From Bacillota bacterium (GTDB lineage Bacteria; Bacillota; UBA4882; UBA10575), in NCBI GenBank assembly GCA_012727895.1, contig JAAYGG010000035.1, forward strand, positions 1 to 32,188: 32,188 bases of DNA. The letters run 5' to 3'. The number at the start of each line of letters is the position of its first letter. Positions within the stretch are counted from its first letter, which is position 1. The notes beneath the pieces were generated by a model, which saw nothing but the letters and a program-made list of their open reading frames with translations, was not told the DNA's origin and did not search any database. The position numbers were made by a program, and so were the translations under genes. Shown here piece by piece: positions 8,505 through 16,828 of the stretch.

Positions 8505-9583
8505 CAACCGCCCGTTCCGTCCGCTTGTTTCAGCTTTTCTGTCTGTTCCGAAAGGAGGAGGGTGGAGATGATCTCCTCCAGATCCCCGGCGATCACCGCA
8601 TCCAGGCGGTGCAAGGTTAAACCGACCCGGTGGTCGGTCACCCGGTTTTGCGGGAAATTATAAGTGCGGATTCTTTCACTCCGGTCGCCGCTTCTCACCA
8701 GGCTCCGGCGGGTCTTGGCCAGTTCCTCCTGTTGTTCCTGGCGCATCTGATCCAAAAGCCTGGCCCGCAGGACCTTCAGGGCTTTCTCCCTATTTTTTAA
8801 CTGCGATTTTTCGTCCTGGCAGGAGACGACGATCCCGGTGGGCAAATGGGTGATGCGCACCGCGGAATCGGTGGTATTCACGTGCTGTCCCCCATGGCCG
8901 GAAGCACGGAAAACATCAATCCGCAGGTCGTTGGGGTCCAGTTCCACATCGACTTCTTCCGCTTCCGGCAGGACAATAACGGAGGCGGCCGAGGTATGGA
9001 TCCGCCCGCCGGCTTCAGTCACCGGCACCCGCTGGACCCTGTGGACCCCGCTCTCAAATTTCAACCGGTTATAAGCGCCTTTTCCCTCCACCATGAAGAT
9101 GATCTCTTTAAAGCCCCCCAGTTCCGTGGGGTTGGCGTTTAAAATCTCAACCTTCCAACCCTGGGCCTCGGCGTACCGGGTGTACATCCGGAAGAGGTCC
9201 CCGGCAAAAAGAGCGGCCTCTTCCCCGCCGGTGCCTGCCCTGATCTCCACGATGACATTTTTCTCATCATCCGGATCCTTCGGGAGAAGCAGGAGTTTTA
9301 ACTCCTGCAACAACTCCCGTTCCTTCTTCTCCAGTTCAACCAGGTCTTTTTTGACCAGGGCCACCTCTTCTTCGGAGAGGGGCTCCTCCAGCAGGCCCCG
9401 GGCAACCTCCAAATCCGACTCTACCTGGCGGTATTTCTGGTAAACAGAAACAATACCGGCCAGGTCCGCATGGGCCTTGGCCAGTTTCTGCATTTCTTTG
9501 GGGTTGGCCACCACTTCCGGGTCAGCCAGTTTTCTCCCCAGTTCCTCGTATTTCTTGGTGATGGCATTCAGTTTCTCAAACAC
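8504..9583 (-). CDS. prfA: Peptide chain release factor 1 (RF1)
   Basis: Recognises UAA/UAG stop codons and triggers peptide release on the ribosome. The 359-residue product carries the GGQ catalytic motif in [17 protein letters not shown]. It also has the RF1-type codon-recognition tripeptide in [16 protein letters not shown] (PxT class, not the SPF of RF2) and the C-terminal [12 protein letters not shown] segment. GTG 9583 is chosen because it gives the usual family start [18 protein letters not shown] codons at 9586 and 9598 are alternatives, the latter with GGGAG upstream. The start overlaps the end of the DUF1385 gene by 8 nt. Confidence 0.95.
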   Translation of the reverse strand: MFEKLNAITKKYEELGRKLADPEVVANPKEMQKLAKAHADLAGIVSVYQKYRQVESDLEVARGLLEEPLSEEEVALVKKDLVELEKKERELLQELKLLLLPKDPDDEKNVIVEIRAGTGGEEAALFAGDLFRMYTRYAEAQGWKVEILNANPTELGGFKEIIFMVEGKGAYNRLKFESGVHRVQRVPVTEAGGRIHTSAASVIVLPEAEEVDVELDPNDLRIDVFRASGHGGQHVNTTDSAVRITHLPTGIVVSCQDEKSQLKNREKALKVLRARLLDQMRQEQQEELAKTRRSLVRSGDRSERIRTYNFPQNRVTDHRVGLTLHRLDAVIAGDLEEIISTLLLSEQTEKLKQADGTGG

Positions 9584-10532
9584 CACTGTCAACCTCACTC
9601 ATTATTCTCCCGGCGGAAGCGCGCGGCCCTGCCCGTGAAAGAAGGGGTTGAACCTCCTTCTCCCTCTCCTGGTTCAATACTTCTTGCAGAGCCATGATTG
9701 CCACTTGCAATTGCTCTTCATCCGGCCGCCGGGTGGTAAGGCGTTGCAACAAGAGACCGGGCCAGCTTAGCCACTTCCAGAGAAAGAAAGATTGGTGCTT
9801 CCCGGCCAGCTTGATGATTTCATAGGAGATACCAGCTATTACCGGTAAAAGCAATATCCGCGAGAGAAAACGCATGGACAGCGTCTGTTCGCCCAGGAAC
9901 GAAAAGAGAATGGCACTGATGATTACGACAAAGAGCAAAAAACTCGTCCCGCACCTGGGATGAAGCGGCGATTTGGTCCGGGCGTTTTCCACCGTCAGTT
10001 CTTCGCCCGCTTCATAGGTATGGATCACCTGGTGTTCCGCACCGTGATAAGCAAATACCCGCTTAATATCTTTGACCATGGAAACGGCTAAGATATACCC
10101 CACCAGGATCAAGGCCCGTACCAGCCCCTCGCTGAGGTTCTTCCAGAAGAGCCCCGGAAGATACCCGGCGATTACCTGGCGGATAAACAAGGGCAGGGCG
10201 ATAAAGAGAAGGACCGTCATGCCCAAGGCCAAAATTATGGCCACGGCCATCTCCCGGGGGGTGATCTCCCCTTCGCCTTCCGCCTCCATCAATTGGTTGG
10301 CGGAAAACTCCAAGGCCTTCAGCCCCAGGATAAAAGCTTCCCCCAGGGCGACTATCCCCCGGATGAACGGCCGTTTCAATATGGGATGCTTCTCTGTATA
10401 GGGATTTAACTCCCGGCTTTGGAGCACAACATTCCCCGGCCCACGGCGGACAGCCACGGCATAATGATGCCGGCCGCGCATCATTACCCCTTCCAGGACG
10501 CCCTGGCCGCCGTATTGAAAATTATTGGGCAA
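9576..10532 (-). CDS. yqhQ: DUF1385 (YqhQ-like) membrane protein
   Basis: A polytopic membrane protein of the DUF1385/YqhQ family, often found beside prfA/prmC in Bacillota; its biochemical role is not established. The 318 residues begin with the conserved [14 protein letters not shown]. Hydrophobic segments lie at about 90-120, 135-155, 195-215 and 222-245, and the family hallmarks [15 protein letters not shown] and [10 protein letters not shown] surround His/Cys residues that could bind metal. The TTG start at 10532 follows GGGAAGGTGA. It lies 45 nt after rpmE and overlaps prfA, so co-transcription is very likely. Confidence 0.88.
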   Translation of the reverse strand: MPNNFQYGGQGVLEGVMMRGRHHYAVAVRRGPGNVVLQSRELNPYTEKHPILKRPFIRGIVALGEAFILGLKALEFSANQLMEAEGEGEITPREMAVAIILALGMTVLLFIALPLFIRQVIAGYLPGLFWKNLSEGLVRALILVGYILAVSMVKDIKRVFAYHGAEHQVIHTYEAGEELTVENARTKSPLHPRCGTSFLLFVVIISAILFSFLGEQTLSMRFLSRILLLPVIAGISYEIIKLAGKHQSFFLWKWLSWPGLLLQRLTTRRPDEEQLQVAIMALQEVLNQEREKEVQPLLSRAGPRASAGRIMSEVDSGV

Positions 10533-10577
10533 GCTTTTTCACCTTCCCGTTATTTTTTGGCTTAAACAGCTTCCCAT

Positions 10578-10799
10578 TCAAGCTTTCTTCTTTTTCTTCT
10601 CGGTTCCGCCATAACGTTTCTGGAATTTCTCAACCTGGCCTCCGGAATCGACAATCCGCTGTTTCCCGGTGAATAACGGGTGGCATTTGGAACAGATCTC
10701 TACCCGGATCTCTTTCTTGGTCGAGCCGGTAACAAAAGACTCCCCGCAGACACAAGTCACTTTCGCCTGGTAGTACTCGGGATGAATATCTTTTTTCAT
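10578..10799 (-). CDS. rpmE: 50S ribosomal protein L31, zinc-binding type
   Basis: Small protein of the large ribosomal subunit at the inter-subunit bridge. The 73 residues begin [11 protein letters not shown], the normal family start. They hold four cysteines (C16, C18, C36, C39: CVC and CSKC), so this is the zinc-ribbon form used in zinc-replete cells. The C terminus is a Lys run. An in-frame ATG two codons upstream lies too close to the AAAGGTGA site, so 10799 is preferred. First gene after the promoter at 10841-10869. Confidence 0.95.
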   Translation of the reverse strand: MKKDIHPEYYQAKVTCVCGESFVTGSTKKEIRVEICSKCHPLFTGKQRIVDSGGQVEKFQKRYGGTEKKKKKA

Positions 10800-10840
10800 C
10801 TGCATCGATCACCTTTCTTACTGCACTTTTCAACTTTTCA

Positions 10841-10869
10841 ATTATAACACAACCGGGAGGCATGCGCAA
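10841..10869 (-). promoter_or_regulatory. Sigma-A promoter for rpmE operon, extended -10
   Basis: On the minus strand a perfect -10 TATAAT (10841-10846) is preceded by TGT, giving an extended -10. A partial -35 TTGCGC (10864-10869) lies 17 bp upstream. The -10 box lies about 42 nt before the rpmE start. The -35 sits inside the loop of the metK-distal hairpin at 10853-10889. Confidence 0.75.
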
Positions 10870-10889
10870 GAAAAGAACCAACCTCCCGG
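10853..10889 (-). terminator. GC-rich hairpin after metK, possible weak terminator
   Basis: CCGGGAGG (10853-10860) and CCTCCCGG (10882-10889) form a perfect 8 bp stem with a 21-base loop, 12 nt past the metK stop. On the minus strand the 3' side continues TTGTGTT rather than a pure T run, so termination may be inefficient. It overlaps the rpmE promoter. Confidence 0.5.
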
Positions 10890-10900
10890 CAAAAGAGGCC

Positions 10901-12094
10901 TTACAGCCCGGCTTCTTTCCGCAAGATTTCAACCTTGTCCAGTCTCTCCCAAGGCAGATCCAGATCGCCCCGCCCGAAATGGCCGTAACTGGCCACTTTT
11001 TTATAGAGCGGCTGCCGCAGGTTCATATCCCTAATAATCGCCGCCGGCCGGAGGTCAAAGACTTCCATAATCAGTTTTTCCAGCCGTTCCGGAGCGATCC
11101 GTTCCGTACCAAAGGTCTCGACCATCACGGAAACCGGGCGGGCCACCCCGATGGCGTAAGCCACCTGGATTTCACAACGGCTGGCCAAACCGGCGGCAAC
11201 CACATTTTTCGCCACATACCGCGCGGCGTAAGCGCCGGAACGGTCGACTTTTGTGGGGTCTTTCCCGGAAAATGCGCCCCCGCCGTGCCGGGCGGCGCCG
11301 CCGTATGTATCAACGATTATTTTCCGCCCGGTCAAACCGGAATCCCCTTGCGGCCCGCCGGTGACAAACCGCCCGGTAGGATTCACATAATACTTGGTCT
11401 TTTCATCCAGGAGTTCCGCAGGGAGCGTCTTTTTGATCACCTCTTCCCGGATCTCCGCACGGAGGGTCGCCAGATCAACCTCCGGATGATGCTGGGCGGA
11501 AACCACCACCGCCTCCAGCCTTAAGGGGCGGCCGTTTTCATACTCCACTGTTACCTGGGACTTCCCATCCGGCCGCAAATAAGGGAGGATCCCCTTCTTC
11601 CTCACCTCCGCCAATTTACGGGTGAGTTGGTGGGCATAAAAAATCGGCGCCGGCATATATTCGGGGGTCTCGTCGGAAGCGTAGCCAAAAACCATCCCCT
11701 GGTCGCCTGCGCCCAAGCGGTCAAGGGGGTCCTTGCCTTCCCCGGTCTGGGTCTCCCACGAGCTGTTAACCCCCAGGGCAATATCGGGCGACTGCTCGTC
11801 AATGGTGGTCAAAACCGCACAGGTTTCAGAGTCAAACCCGTATTTGGCGCGGGTGTACCCGATCTCCCGCACGGTCTCCCGGGCAATACGGGGGATGTCC
11901 ACATAACAATCGGTGGTGATCTCACCCATCACCAGGATCAACCCGGTGGTAACAGCAGTCTCACAAGCTACCCTGGCATTAGGGTCTTTGCTGAGAATAT
12001 CATCGAGAATCGCATCGGAGATCTGGTCGCAGATCTTGTCGGGATGGCCCTCGGTCACCGATTCCGAGGTAAAAAGTTGACGTACGGATCCCAT
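10901..12094 (-). CDS. metK: S-adenosylmethionine synthetase MetK
   Basis: Makes S-adenosylmethionine from ATP and methionine in the cytoplasm, supplying the methyl donor for CheR and PrmC among others. The 397 residues match the family over full length: [20 protein letters not shown] at the N terminus (His of the ATP site), [18 protein letters not shown], the P-loop-like [19 protein letters not shown] and a C-terminal [14 protein letters not shown] 12094 is preceded by AAAGGAGG. It appears to be a single-gene unit with its own consensus promoter at 12187-12215. Confidence 0.97.
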   Translation of the reverse strand: MGSVRQLFTSESVTEGHPDKICDQISDAILDDILSKDPNARVACETAVTTGLILVMGEITTDCYVDIPRIARETVREIGYTRAKYGFDSETCAVLTTIDEQSPDIALGVNSSWETQTGEGKDPLDRLGAGDQGMVFGYASDETPEYMPAPIFYAHQLTRKLAEVRKKGILPYLRPDGKSQVTVEYENGRPLRLEAVVVSAQHHPEVDLATLRAEIREEVIKKTLPAELLDEKTKYYVNPTGRFVTGGPQGDSGLTGRKIIVDTYGGAARHGGGAFSGKDPTKVDRSGAYAARYVAKNVVAAGLASRCEIQVAYAIGVARPVSVMVETFGTERIAPERLEKLIMEVFDLRPAAIIRDMNLRQPLYKKVASYGHFGRGDLDLPWERLDKVEILRKEAGL

Positions 12095-12180
12095 CTTTTC
12101 CTCCTTTTCTGCCGCATGGACGGCGTTTGGTTTCTATGCAAAAAAAGAACCCCGTCGCGGGAAATTACGAACCAAATCTA
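12095..12180 (-). other. metK 5' leader, about 86 nt
   Basis: The transcribed leader before metK. TTTGGTT and AACCAAA arms (7 bp), separated by about 36 nt, enclose a small CCCG-CGA-CGGG hairpin that is followed by GTTC and seven T, so an attenuator-like fold is possible. It is too short for a SAM-I (S-box) riboswitch, and none of that element's conserved stems was recognised. Confidence 0.4.
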
Positions 12181-12186
12181 ATCAGG

Positions 12187-12215
12187 ATTATAGAAGATTT
12201 CACAACCCCTGTCAA
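12187..12215 (-). promoter_or_regulatory. Consensus sigma-A promoter of metK
   Basis: Minus-strand TTGACA (12210-12215), 17 bp spacer, TATAAT (12187-12192): a perfect match to the housekeeping consensus, with the -10 box 92 nt before the metK start codon. An inverted repeat (12210-12235) covers the -35 box and the DNA upstream of it. Confidence 0.9.
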
Positions 12216-12235
12216 GATAGAGATATACCTTGACA
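12210..12235. promoter_or_regulatory. Inverted repeat over the metK -35, possible operator
   Basis: TGTCAAG (12210-12216) and CTTGACA (12229-12235) are perfect 7 bp inverted arms 12 bp apart. One arm contains the -35 hexamer. It could be a repressor site, or simply a second -35-like copy; no regulator is known here. Confidence 0.4.
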
Positions 12236-12268
12236 ACAACACCGGCTTGCTTATACACTCCCCTTTAT

Positions 12269-13243
12269 TTAAGGGATATTTAAAGGCCTATTGGCCGATC
12301 CAAAGAGGAGCTTCAGCTCTCCGCAGAGGGTGTAACGCCCCAGGCAGGCGGGGAGTAAATAGGAATCCCCGTACCGTAAAGGATAAACCCGGCCCTGGTG
12401 CCGCAGTTCCCCCTCTCCCCCCACAACGGTTAGGATGGTAAAAGCCTCAGGACTTTGGCTCATGTTGTTTTCTCCTGTTACCCGCCGGTACAAGAGGGTA
12501 AAATCCTCGTTTTCCAGGGAAAAGCCGTCGTCTACCTCCTCCGGGGAAAACCCGCGGGGGGGTGCCTTGCCAAAATCAATAACCTGCAATGCTTTTTCCA
12601 CATGCAAGGGACGGGCTTGCCCCTGCCCGTCCAGGCGGTTCCAGTCAAACACCCGGTAAGTAAGGTCGGAATTCTGCTGCAACTCCACGACCATAATCCC
12701 TTCCCCCAGCGCATGTACGAGGCCGGGCGGGATCGGGTAAATTTCTCCCGCTTTCACTGCCACCTCGTTCAAGCATTTTTCCAGCTGGCCGCGGTTGAGG
12801 GCGGCAATAAACTCCTCTTTTGTGACACCCGGCCGGAGCCCGTAAATAATCCTCGCTCCCGGGCGGGCTTTCAGGATATACCAGACCTCGTTTTTCCCAG
12901 CACAGCCTTCATGGGCGGCGGCAAACTCGTCGTCCGGGTGCACCTGCACGGAAAGGACGTCCTGGGCATCGAGGATTTTCAATAAGAGAGGGAAACCATA
13001 ACGGGCAGTTCCGGCAATCTTCTCCCCCAGCAACTCCGGGCCAAATTCGTCAACCAGTTCCGATAAGTACTTGCCTTGCAAGGGCCCGGCAGCCACCCGG
13101 CTGTCCCCATCCTCCCGGCAGGTAATCTCCCAGCTTTCACCGATCTTGCCGTCGGGAAGTTCCCGGCCCAGTTCATCCCGGAGGCCGGTTCCCCCCCAGA
13201 TCCGTTCCTTAAGTACCGGTTCAAACCGTAAAGGGTAGAGCAT
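12269..13243 (-). CDS. manA: Class I mannose-6-phosphate isomerase
   Basis: Zinc enzyme interconverting mannose 6-phosphate and fructose 6-phosphate, for mannose use or GDP-mannose supply. The 324-residue size matches the short Bacillus-type ManA. Zinc ligands are visible as Gln and His in VQVHPDDEFA, Glu in KNEVWYIL and His in PPGLVHALGEG, all in a cupin fold. The frame stays open upstream into the tRNA-Ala gene, but that part is not protein-coding. ATG 13243 gives the normal start MLYPLRFEPVLKERIWGG and has AAAGGGGG 8 nt upstream. No separate promoter was recognised between the tRNA terminator and this start. Confidence 0.93.
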   Translation of the reverse strand: MLYPLRFEPVLKERIWGGTGLRDELGRELPDGKIGESWEITCREDGDSRVAAGPLQGKYLSELVDEFGPELLGEKIAGTARYGFPLLLKILDAQDVLSVQVHPDDEFAAAHEGCAGKNEVWYILKARPGARIIYGLRPGVTKEEFIAALNRGQLEKCLNEVAVKAGEIYPIPPGLVHALGEGIMVVELQQNSDLTYRVFDWNRLDGQGQARPLHVEKALQVIDFGKAPPRGFSPEEVDDGFSLENEDFTLLYRRVTGENNMSQSPEAFTILTVVGGEGELRHQGRVYPLRYGDSYLLPACLGRYTLCGELKLLFGSANRPLNIP

Positions 13244-13276
13244 CCCGGAGACCCCCTTTCCCTTTATGGCAGCATG

Positions 13277-13303
13277 AAAAAAACCCCGCTTCTTGGGGTT
13301 TTT
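13277..13303 (-). terminator. Intrinsic terminator after tRNA-Ala
   Basis: Minus strand: AAACCCC, loop AAGAAGC, GGGGTTT followed by more T (seven in a row down to 13277). It begins about 8 nt past the tRNA CCA end. The symmetric A/T flanks would allow it to work in both directions. Expression of manA would need read-through or an unseen promoter. Confidence 0.85.
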
Positions 13304-13311
13304 CTTTCTTT

Positions 13312-13387
<76 letters not shown>

Positions 13388-13407
13388 ATATTTTCACGTC
13401 AACTATT

Positions 13408-13436
13408 AGTTTAACTTGCCGCGGCTGATTTGTCAA
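13408..13436 (-). promoter_or_regulatory. Promoter of tRNA-Ala
   Basis: Minus-strand TTGACA (13431-13436), 17 bp spacer, TAAACT (13408-13413), about 20 nt before the tRNA 5' end. It lies directly after the ribF stop, where no terminator was recognised. Confidence 0.75.
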
Positions 13437-13459
13437 GGGGAACTTTTGTTTTTCTTCTG

Positions 13460-14479
13460 TTAACCGCTTAAGGTCTGCTTGGAAAAGCGGGAGTGCCGCC
13501 GCAGCAGCCGGCGCGCTGCCGCTTCGTCCTTTTTCATCTGGGCGACCAGCGCGGCGGCGGAAGGAAATTTCTGCTCCTTCCGGATAAAGGCCAGGAATTC
13601 CACAACCATGGTTTTACCGTATAAATCCGCAGCCACATCCAGGAGATAGATCTCCGTTGTCGGCGGGTTTTCCGTCTTCAACTGGCTCTCTGTCTCCGTC
13701 CGGCCTTCTGTTTCCGGCCGGTTCCCGGAGAAAGTCGGCCGCACCCCGATATTGGCCAGGCCAAAATGGGCCTGGTCGTCAAAGAATACCCGCACAAGGT
13801 AGACCCCGTATCCGGGCAATAAACGGTTGGCCGGTACTTCCAGGTTGGCCGTGGGAAACCCCAATCGCCGCCCGCGGTGGGCGCCGTGGGCCACCCGGCC
13901 GGTGACCATGTAAGGGCGGTCCAGCATGAGGTTGGCCTTTGCCAATTCCCCGGCCAGGAGAAGCTCACGTATGCGGGAACTGGAAACGATCTCCTTCCCC
14001 ATTTTAACCGGGGGGATGACCTCCCCCAGCAACCCATGGCGCCGGCAAAACTCCAAGATCTCGCCGGTCCCGCCGGCCGCCCCGGCCCCGAAACGGAAAT
14101 CGTACCCGACAATAAATCCCTGTGCGCCCCAGTCCTTTACCATGGTCAAAAACTCCTCCGGGGCCATGGAAGCCAGTTCCCGGTTGAAATCCAAGACCAG
14201 GCAGCCGTCCAACCCCAAGTCGCTGAAGACGGCGGACCGTTCTTCGACGGTGGTTAAGAGCAAAGGGGCGCCCTGCCGTAAAAAGCCGGCGGGGTGCTCC
14301 CGGAAGGTGACAACCAGGCTAAACCACCCGTTTTCCTGCGCTTTTTCTTTCAATCGCTTAAGTAAAAGCCGGTGACCGCGGTGGACACCGTCAAAATTAC
14401 CGATAGTCACCAAAAGGTCTCCGCGCGCGTGTGCGTCCAATTCCCGGCGCATTTCCCCAATGGAAAACCAGGATTTCAC
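13460..14479 (-). CDS. ribF: Bifunctional riboflavin kinase / FAD synthetase
   Basis: Converts riboflavin to FMN and FMN to FAD. The 339 residues show the nucleotidyltransferase part, TIGNFDGVHRGHRLLL at about 25-40 and SSSRIRELLLAGE at about 167-178, and the C-terminal flavokinase part with HRGRRLGFPTANLE at about 201-214. After GVRPTF there is an extra hydrophilic Thr/Glu-rich stretch (about residues 253-274) before the normal EIYLLDVAADLYG. GTG 14479 is preceded by GAAGGTG. It is the last gene of the rimP-ribF cluster, 19 nt after truB. Confidence 0.95.
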   Translation of the reverse strand: MKSWFSIGEMRRELDAHARGDLLVTIGNFDGVHRGHRLLLKRLKEKAQENGWFSLVVTFREHPAGFLRQGAPLLLTTVEERSAVFSDLGLDGCLVLDFNRELASMAPEEFLTMVKDWGAQGFIVGYDFRFGAGAAGGTGEILEFCRRHGLLGEVIPPVKMGKEIVSSSRIRELLLAGELAKANLMLDRPYMVTGRVAHGAHRGRRLGFPTANLEVPANRLLPGYGVYLVRVFFDDQAHFGLANIGVRPTFSGNRPETEGRTETESQLKTENPPTTEIYLLDVAADLYGKTMVVEFLAFIRKEQKFPSAAALVAQMKKDEAAARRLLRRHSRFSKQTLSG

Positions 14480-14498
14480 CTTTTCACCTTCTTTGCCC

Positions 14499-15428
14499 TT
14501 ATCCGTCTGCTTTCCGCGGGAAAACCCTGACCGGCTGGAAGAATTCTTTCCCGCCCCTTGCGGTCAGTTTCAGGATCGCCGCCAACCGGCCGCCGGCGAC
14601 ACCGGCAACAATTTTCCCCCTGCCGTAGATAGCTCCTTCTCTACCGGCGGGGATCATATTTCCATGCTCGACCCGGGCGGCGGCTTCCGCGTCCAGTTCC
14701 AACCGGGGCAGGTGGGCCAGGGCCTGCAGGGGTGGGATAATTTTCTCTGCCACTGTCCCCTCCTCGACCGCGGCGGCAATCTCCGCCAGCGACCAGGCAT
14801 CCTCCAGGGTGAAAGGGCCGGAAGCCAGGCGCTCCAGTTCGCCCAGGCAAGCGCCGCACCCGAGTTCCCGGCCGATATCATGGCAGAGGGTTCGTACATA
14901 CGTCCCTTTGGAGCATTCCACCAGGAACTCCGGGCCCTCCTGGAAACCGTAGACCGGCTTTACCGGGCCGGAAAACTCCAGGCGGTAAATGTGGATTCTC
15001 CTCTTTTTCCTGGGGAGTTCCTGCCCGCGGCGGGCCTGTTTGTAAAGGGGTTGCCCCTCAACTTTGACCGCGGAGAACATCGGGGGGAGTTGCTCCTGGA
15101 CCCCGGTCTTCCCTTGAAAAACTGCGGCCAGTTCTTCCTGGAGGACCCGGGTCTCCCGGTCCTGGGCAATAATCCGGCCGGTGATATCCTGGGTATCAGT
15201 GACCACCCCCAGGACCAGCCGCCCGCGGTAAAGTTTACGCTCTTCATCCAGGTAGGGAATGATCCTGGTAGCCTGTCCCACGGCGGTAACCAAAACCCCG
15301 CGGGCCATCGGGTCCAAGGTTCCCGTATGGCCGATCCGCTCTTCCCCAAGTAAGCGCCTTAACCGGGCCACTACTTGGTGCGAGGTACAACCAGGTTCCT
15401 TCTTAATGACCAGAAAACCATTAAGCAC
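14499..15428 (-). CDS. truB: tRNA pseudouridine(55) synthase
   Basis: Forms pseudouridine 55 in the T loop of tRNAs. The 309 residues contain the catalytic Asp motif GHTGTLDPMARGVL at about 33-46 and the SKGTYVRTLCHDIG segment at about 173-186, with a C-terminal PUA-like portion. The GTG start at 15428 overlaps the nrnA stop by 8 nt (GTGCTTAA), so translation is probably coupled; the ribosome binding site is weak. Confidence 0.95.
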   Translation of the reverse strand: MLNGFLVIKKEPGCTSHQVVARLRRLLGEERIGHTGTLDPMARGVLVTAVGQATRIIPYLDEERKLYRGRLVLGVVTDTQDITGRIIAQDRETRVLQEELAAVFQGKTGVQEQLPPMFSAVKVEGQPLYKQARRGQELPRKKRRIHIYRLEFSGPVKPVYGFQEGPEFLVECSKGTYVRTLCHDIGRELGCGACLGELERLASGPFTLEDAWSLAEIAAAVEEGTVAEKIIPPLQALAHLPRLELDAEAAARVEHGNMIPAGREGAIYGRGKIVAGVAGGRLAAILKLTARGGKEFFQPVRVFPRKADG

Positions 15429-16425
15429 GCTCTTTTTCTTCCCCTGCCGTATTTTCCTGACCGGCGCTAGTTAAATAATCATGCAAAAACGGTAACACCT
15501 GCTCAACCGCTTGGGTGACCGGGGCTTTAATGGTGCAACCCGCGGCCCGGGCGTGTCCCCCGCCGCCAAAATGGGCCGCCAGGCGGCTGACATCCACCGC
15601 GCTCTTCGACCGCCAGCTCACTTTCGTCTCTTCCGGGTTAATTTCTTTGAAAAACAAACCAATTTCCACACCGCTAATGGAGATGGTATGGTTGACGAAG
15701 TTTTCCGTCTCCTCCAGCGGTACGGAATATGCGGCCATCAATTCCTGGCTCATCGCCATCCAGGCGATTCTGCCGCCGGCGGCCAGGCGCAAAGTGGCGA
15801 GGACCTCCCCCAGCAGCCGGAGGGAGTCATAACTCCTCTCCTCGTACACTTCTTCGGCGATCCGGGACGGGGAAATCCCGTAATCAGCCACCAGCCCGGC
15901 AGCAAGCGAAAGTACCCGGCCGCTGGTGTTGGAGTAGCGAAAGAACCCGGTATCCGTGGCTACAGCGGTATAAATGGCCTCTGCGATCCTCTTGTCCGGC
16001 GCAAACCCGCCATCGGCCAGGAGATCGTAGACGATCTCGCCGGTGGCGGCCGCTTCGGGTAAGACATGGTTGAAATCCCCAAACATGGAGTTGGAAATAT
16101 GGTGGTCAATATTGACCAGCGGCGCGCCGGTGGCAAACACCGCTTCCGGGAGGAGCAACCGTTCCCGGTCGGCGCAATCCAGGGCGATTATCACCTCCGG
16201 CGTGAGAGAGGCGGTTGTCGTGATCTTCTCTGTTCCCTCCAAAAAACGGTAAGTCGCCGGCACACCCCCGGGAACAACCATCGCCACCTCCTTGCCGGCG
16301 TTTTCCAACCCCAGGCCCAGGGCTAACAAAGACCCGATGGCGTCGCCATCGGGATGTACATGGCAGCCGAGTACATAACGATCATATTCCGCCAAGAGCT
16401 GCAGGATCTCTTCTCTTCCGGTCAC
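15421..16425 (-). CDS. nrnA: NanoRNase / 3'-phosphoadenosine phosphatase NrnA (DHH-DHHA1)
   Basis: Phosphoesterase that degrades 2-5 nt RNA fragments and, in Bacillus, also dephosphorylates pAp. Visible motifs are CHVHPDGDAIGS, IALDCAD, VNIDHHISNSMFGD (the DHH metal site) and the DHHA1 substrate loop GGGHARAAGC. The frame is open to ATG 16443, which lacks a ribosome binding site. GTG 16425 has GGGGAG upstream and overlaps the rbfA stop as GTGA, so it is preferred and gives 334 residues. Its place between rbfA and truB is the usual Bacillota order. Confidence 0.93.
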   Translation of the reverse strand: MTGREEILQLLAEYDRYVLGCHVHPDGDAIGSLLALGLGLENAGKEVAMVVPGGVPATYRFLEGTEKITTTASLTPEVIIALDCADRERLLLPEAVFATGAPLVNIDHHISNSMFGDFNHVLPEAAATGEIVYDLLADGGFAPDKRIAEAIYTAVATDTGFFRYSNTSGRVLSLAAGLVADYGISPSRIAEEVYEERSYDSLRLLGEVLATLRLAAGGRIAWMAMSQELMAAYSVPLEETENFVNHTISISGVEIGLFFKEINPEETKVSWRSKSAVDVSRLAAHFGGGGHARAAGCTIKAPVTQAVEQVLPFLHDYLTSAGQENTAGEEKERA

Positions 16426-16784
16426 TCCTGTTTCTCTCCCCATTCACTGCTGATTTCGTCCAAAAGCGAGAATATACGCGCACCTTCCTCCAGTGAGGTA
16501 TCGGCAACAAACTGGATTTCCGGGGTGTGACGGTTCCGGATTCTTTTCCCAAGTTCAGCACGGATAAAACCCTTTGCGCTTTCCAACCCCTCCATAGTAC
16601 TCTCCTGCTGGCTCTTGTCCCCAAAGACACTGACGTAGACCTTGGCATGGCTCCCGTCCCGGGAAACCTTCACCTTGGTGATGGAGGCAAAACCAATCCT
16701 GGGATCCTTTATCTCTGTTTGCAAGAGTTTCCCCAGTTCTTCCTTGATTAATCCTGCCAGCCGTTCCGCCCGGTGACCCATCAT
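16422..16784 (-). CDS. rbfA: 30S ribosome-binding factor A
   Basis: Assembly factor for the 30S subunit that acts on the 5' end of 16S rRNA and is important in the cold. The 120-residue product has the family start GHRAERLAGLIKEELGKLL, IKDPRIGFASITKVKVS, the YVSVFG strand and IRNRHTPEIQFVADTSLEEG. Adjacent ATGs at 16784 and 16781 share the GGGGGTGAGGAG site; either could be used. It lies 44 nt after infB and overlaps nrnA. Confidence 0.95.
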   Translation of the reverse strand: MMGHRAERLAGLIKEELGKLLQTEIKDPRIGFASITKVKVSRDGSHAKVYVSVFGDKSQQESTMEGLESAKGFIRAELGKRIRNRHTPEIQFVADTSLEEGARIFSLLDEISSEWGEKQE

Positions 16785-16828
16785 CTCCTCACCCCCAATT
16801 AAGGTGCATACGCGTGGGCGAAGAAACC

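Noticed and set aside
12095-12268. SAM-I (S-box) riboswitch upstream of metK
   Set aside because: Only about 86 nt lie between the promoter and the start codon, and none of the conserved four-way-junction segments was recognised.
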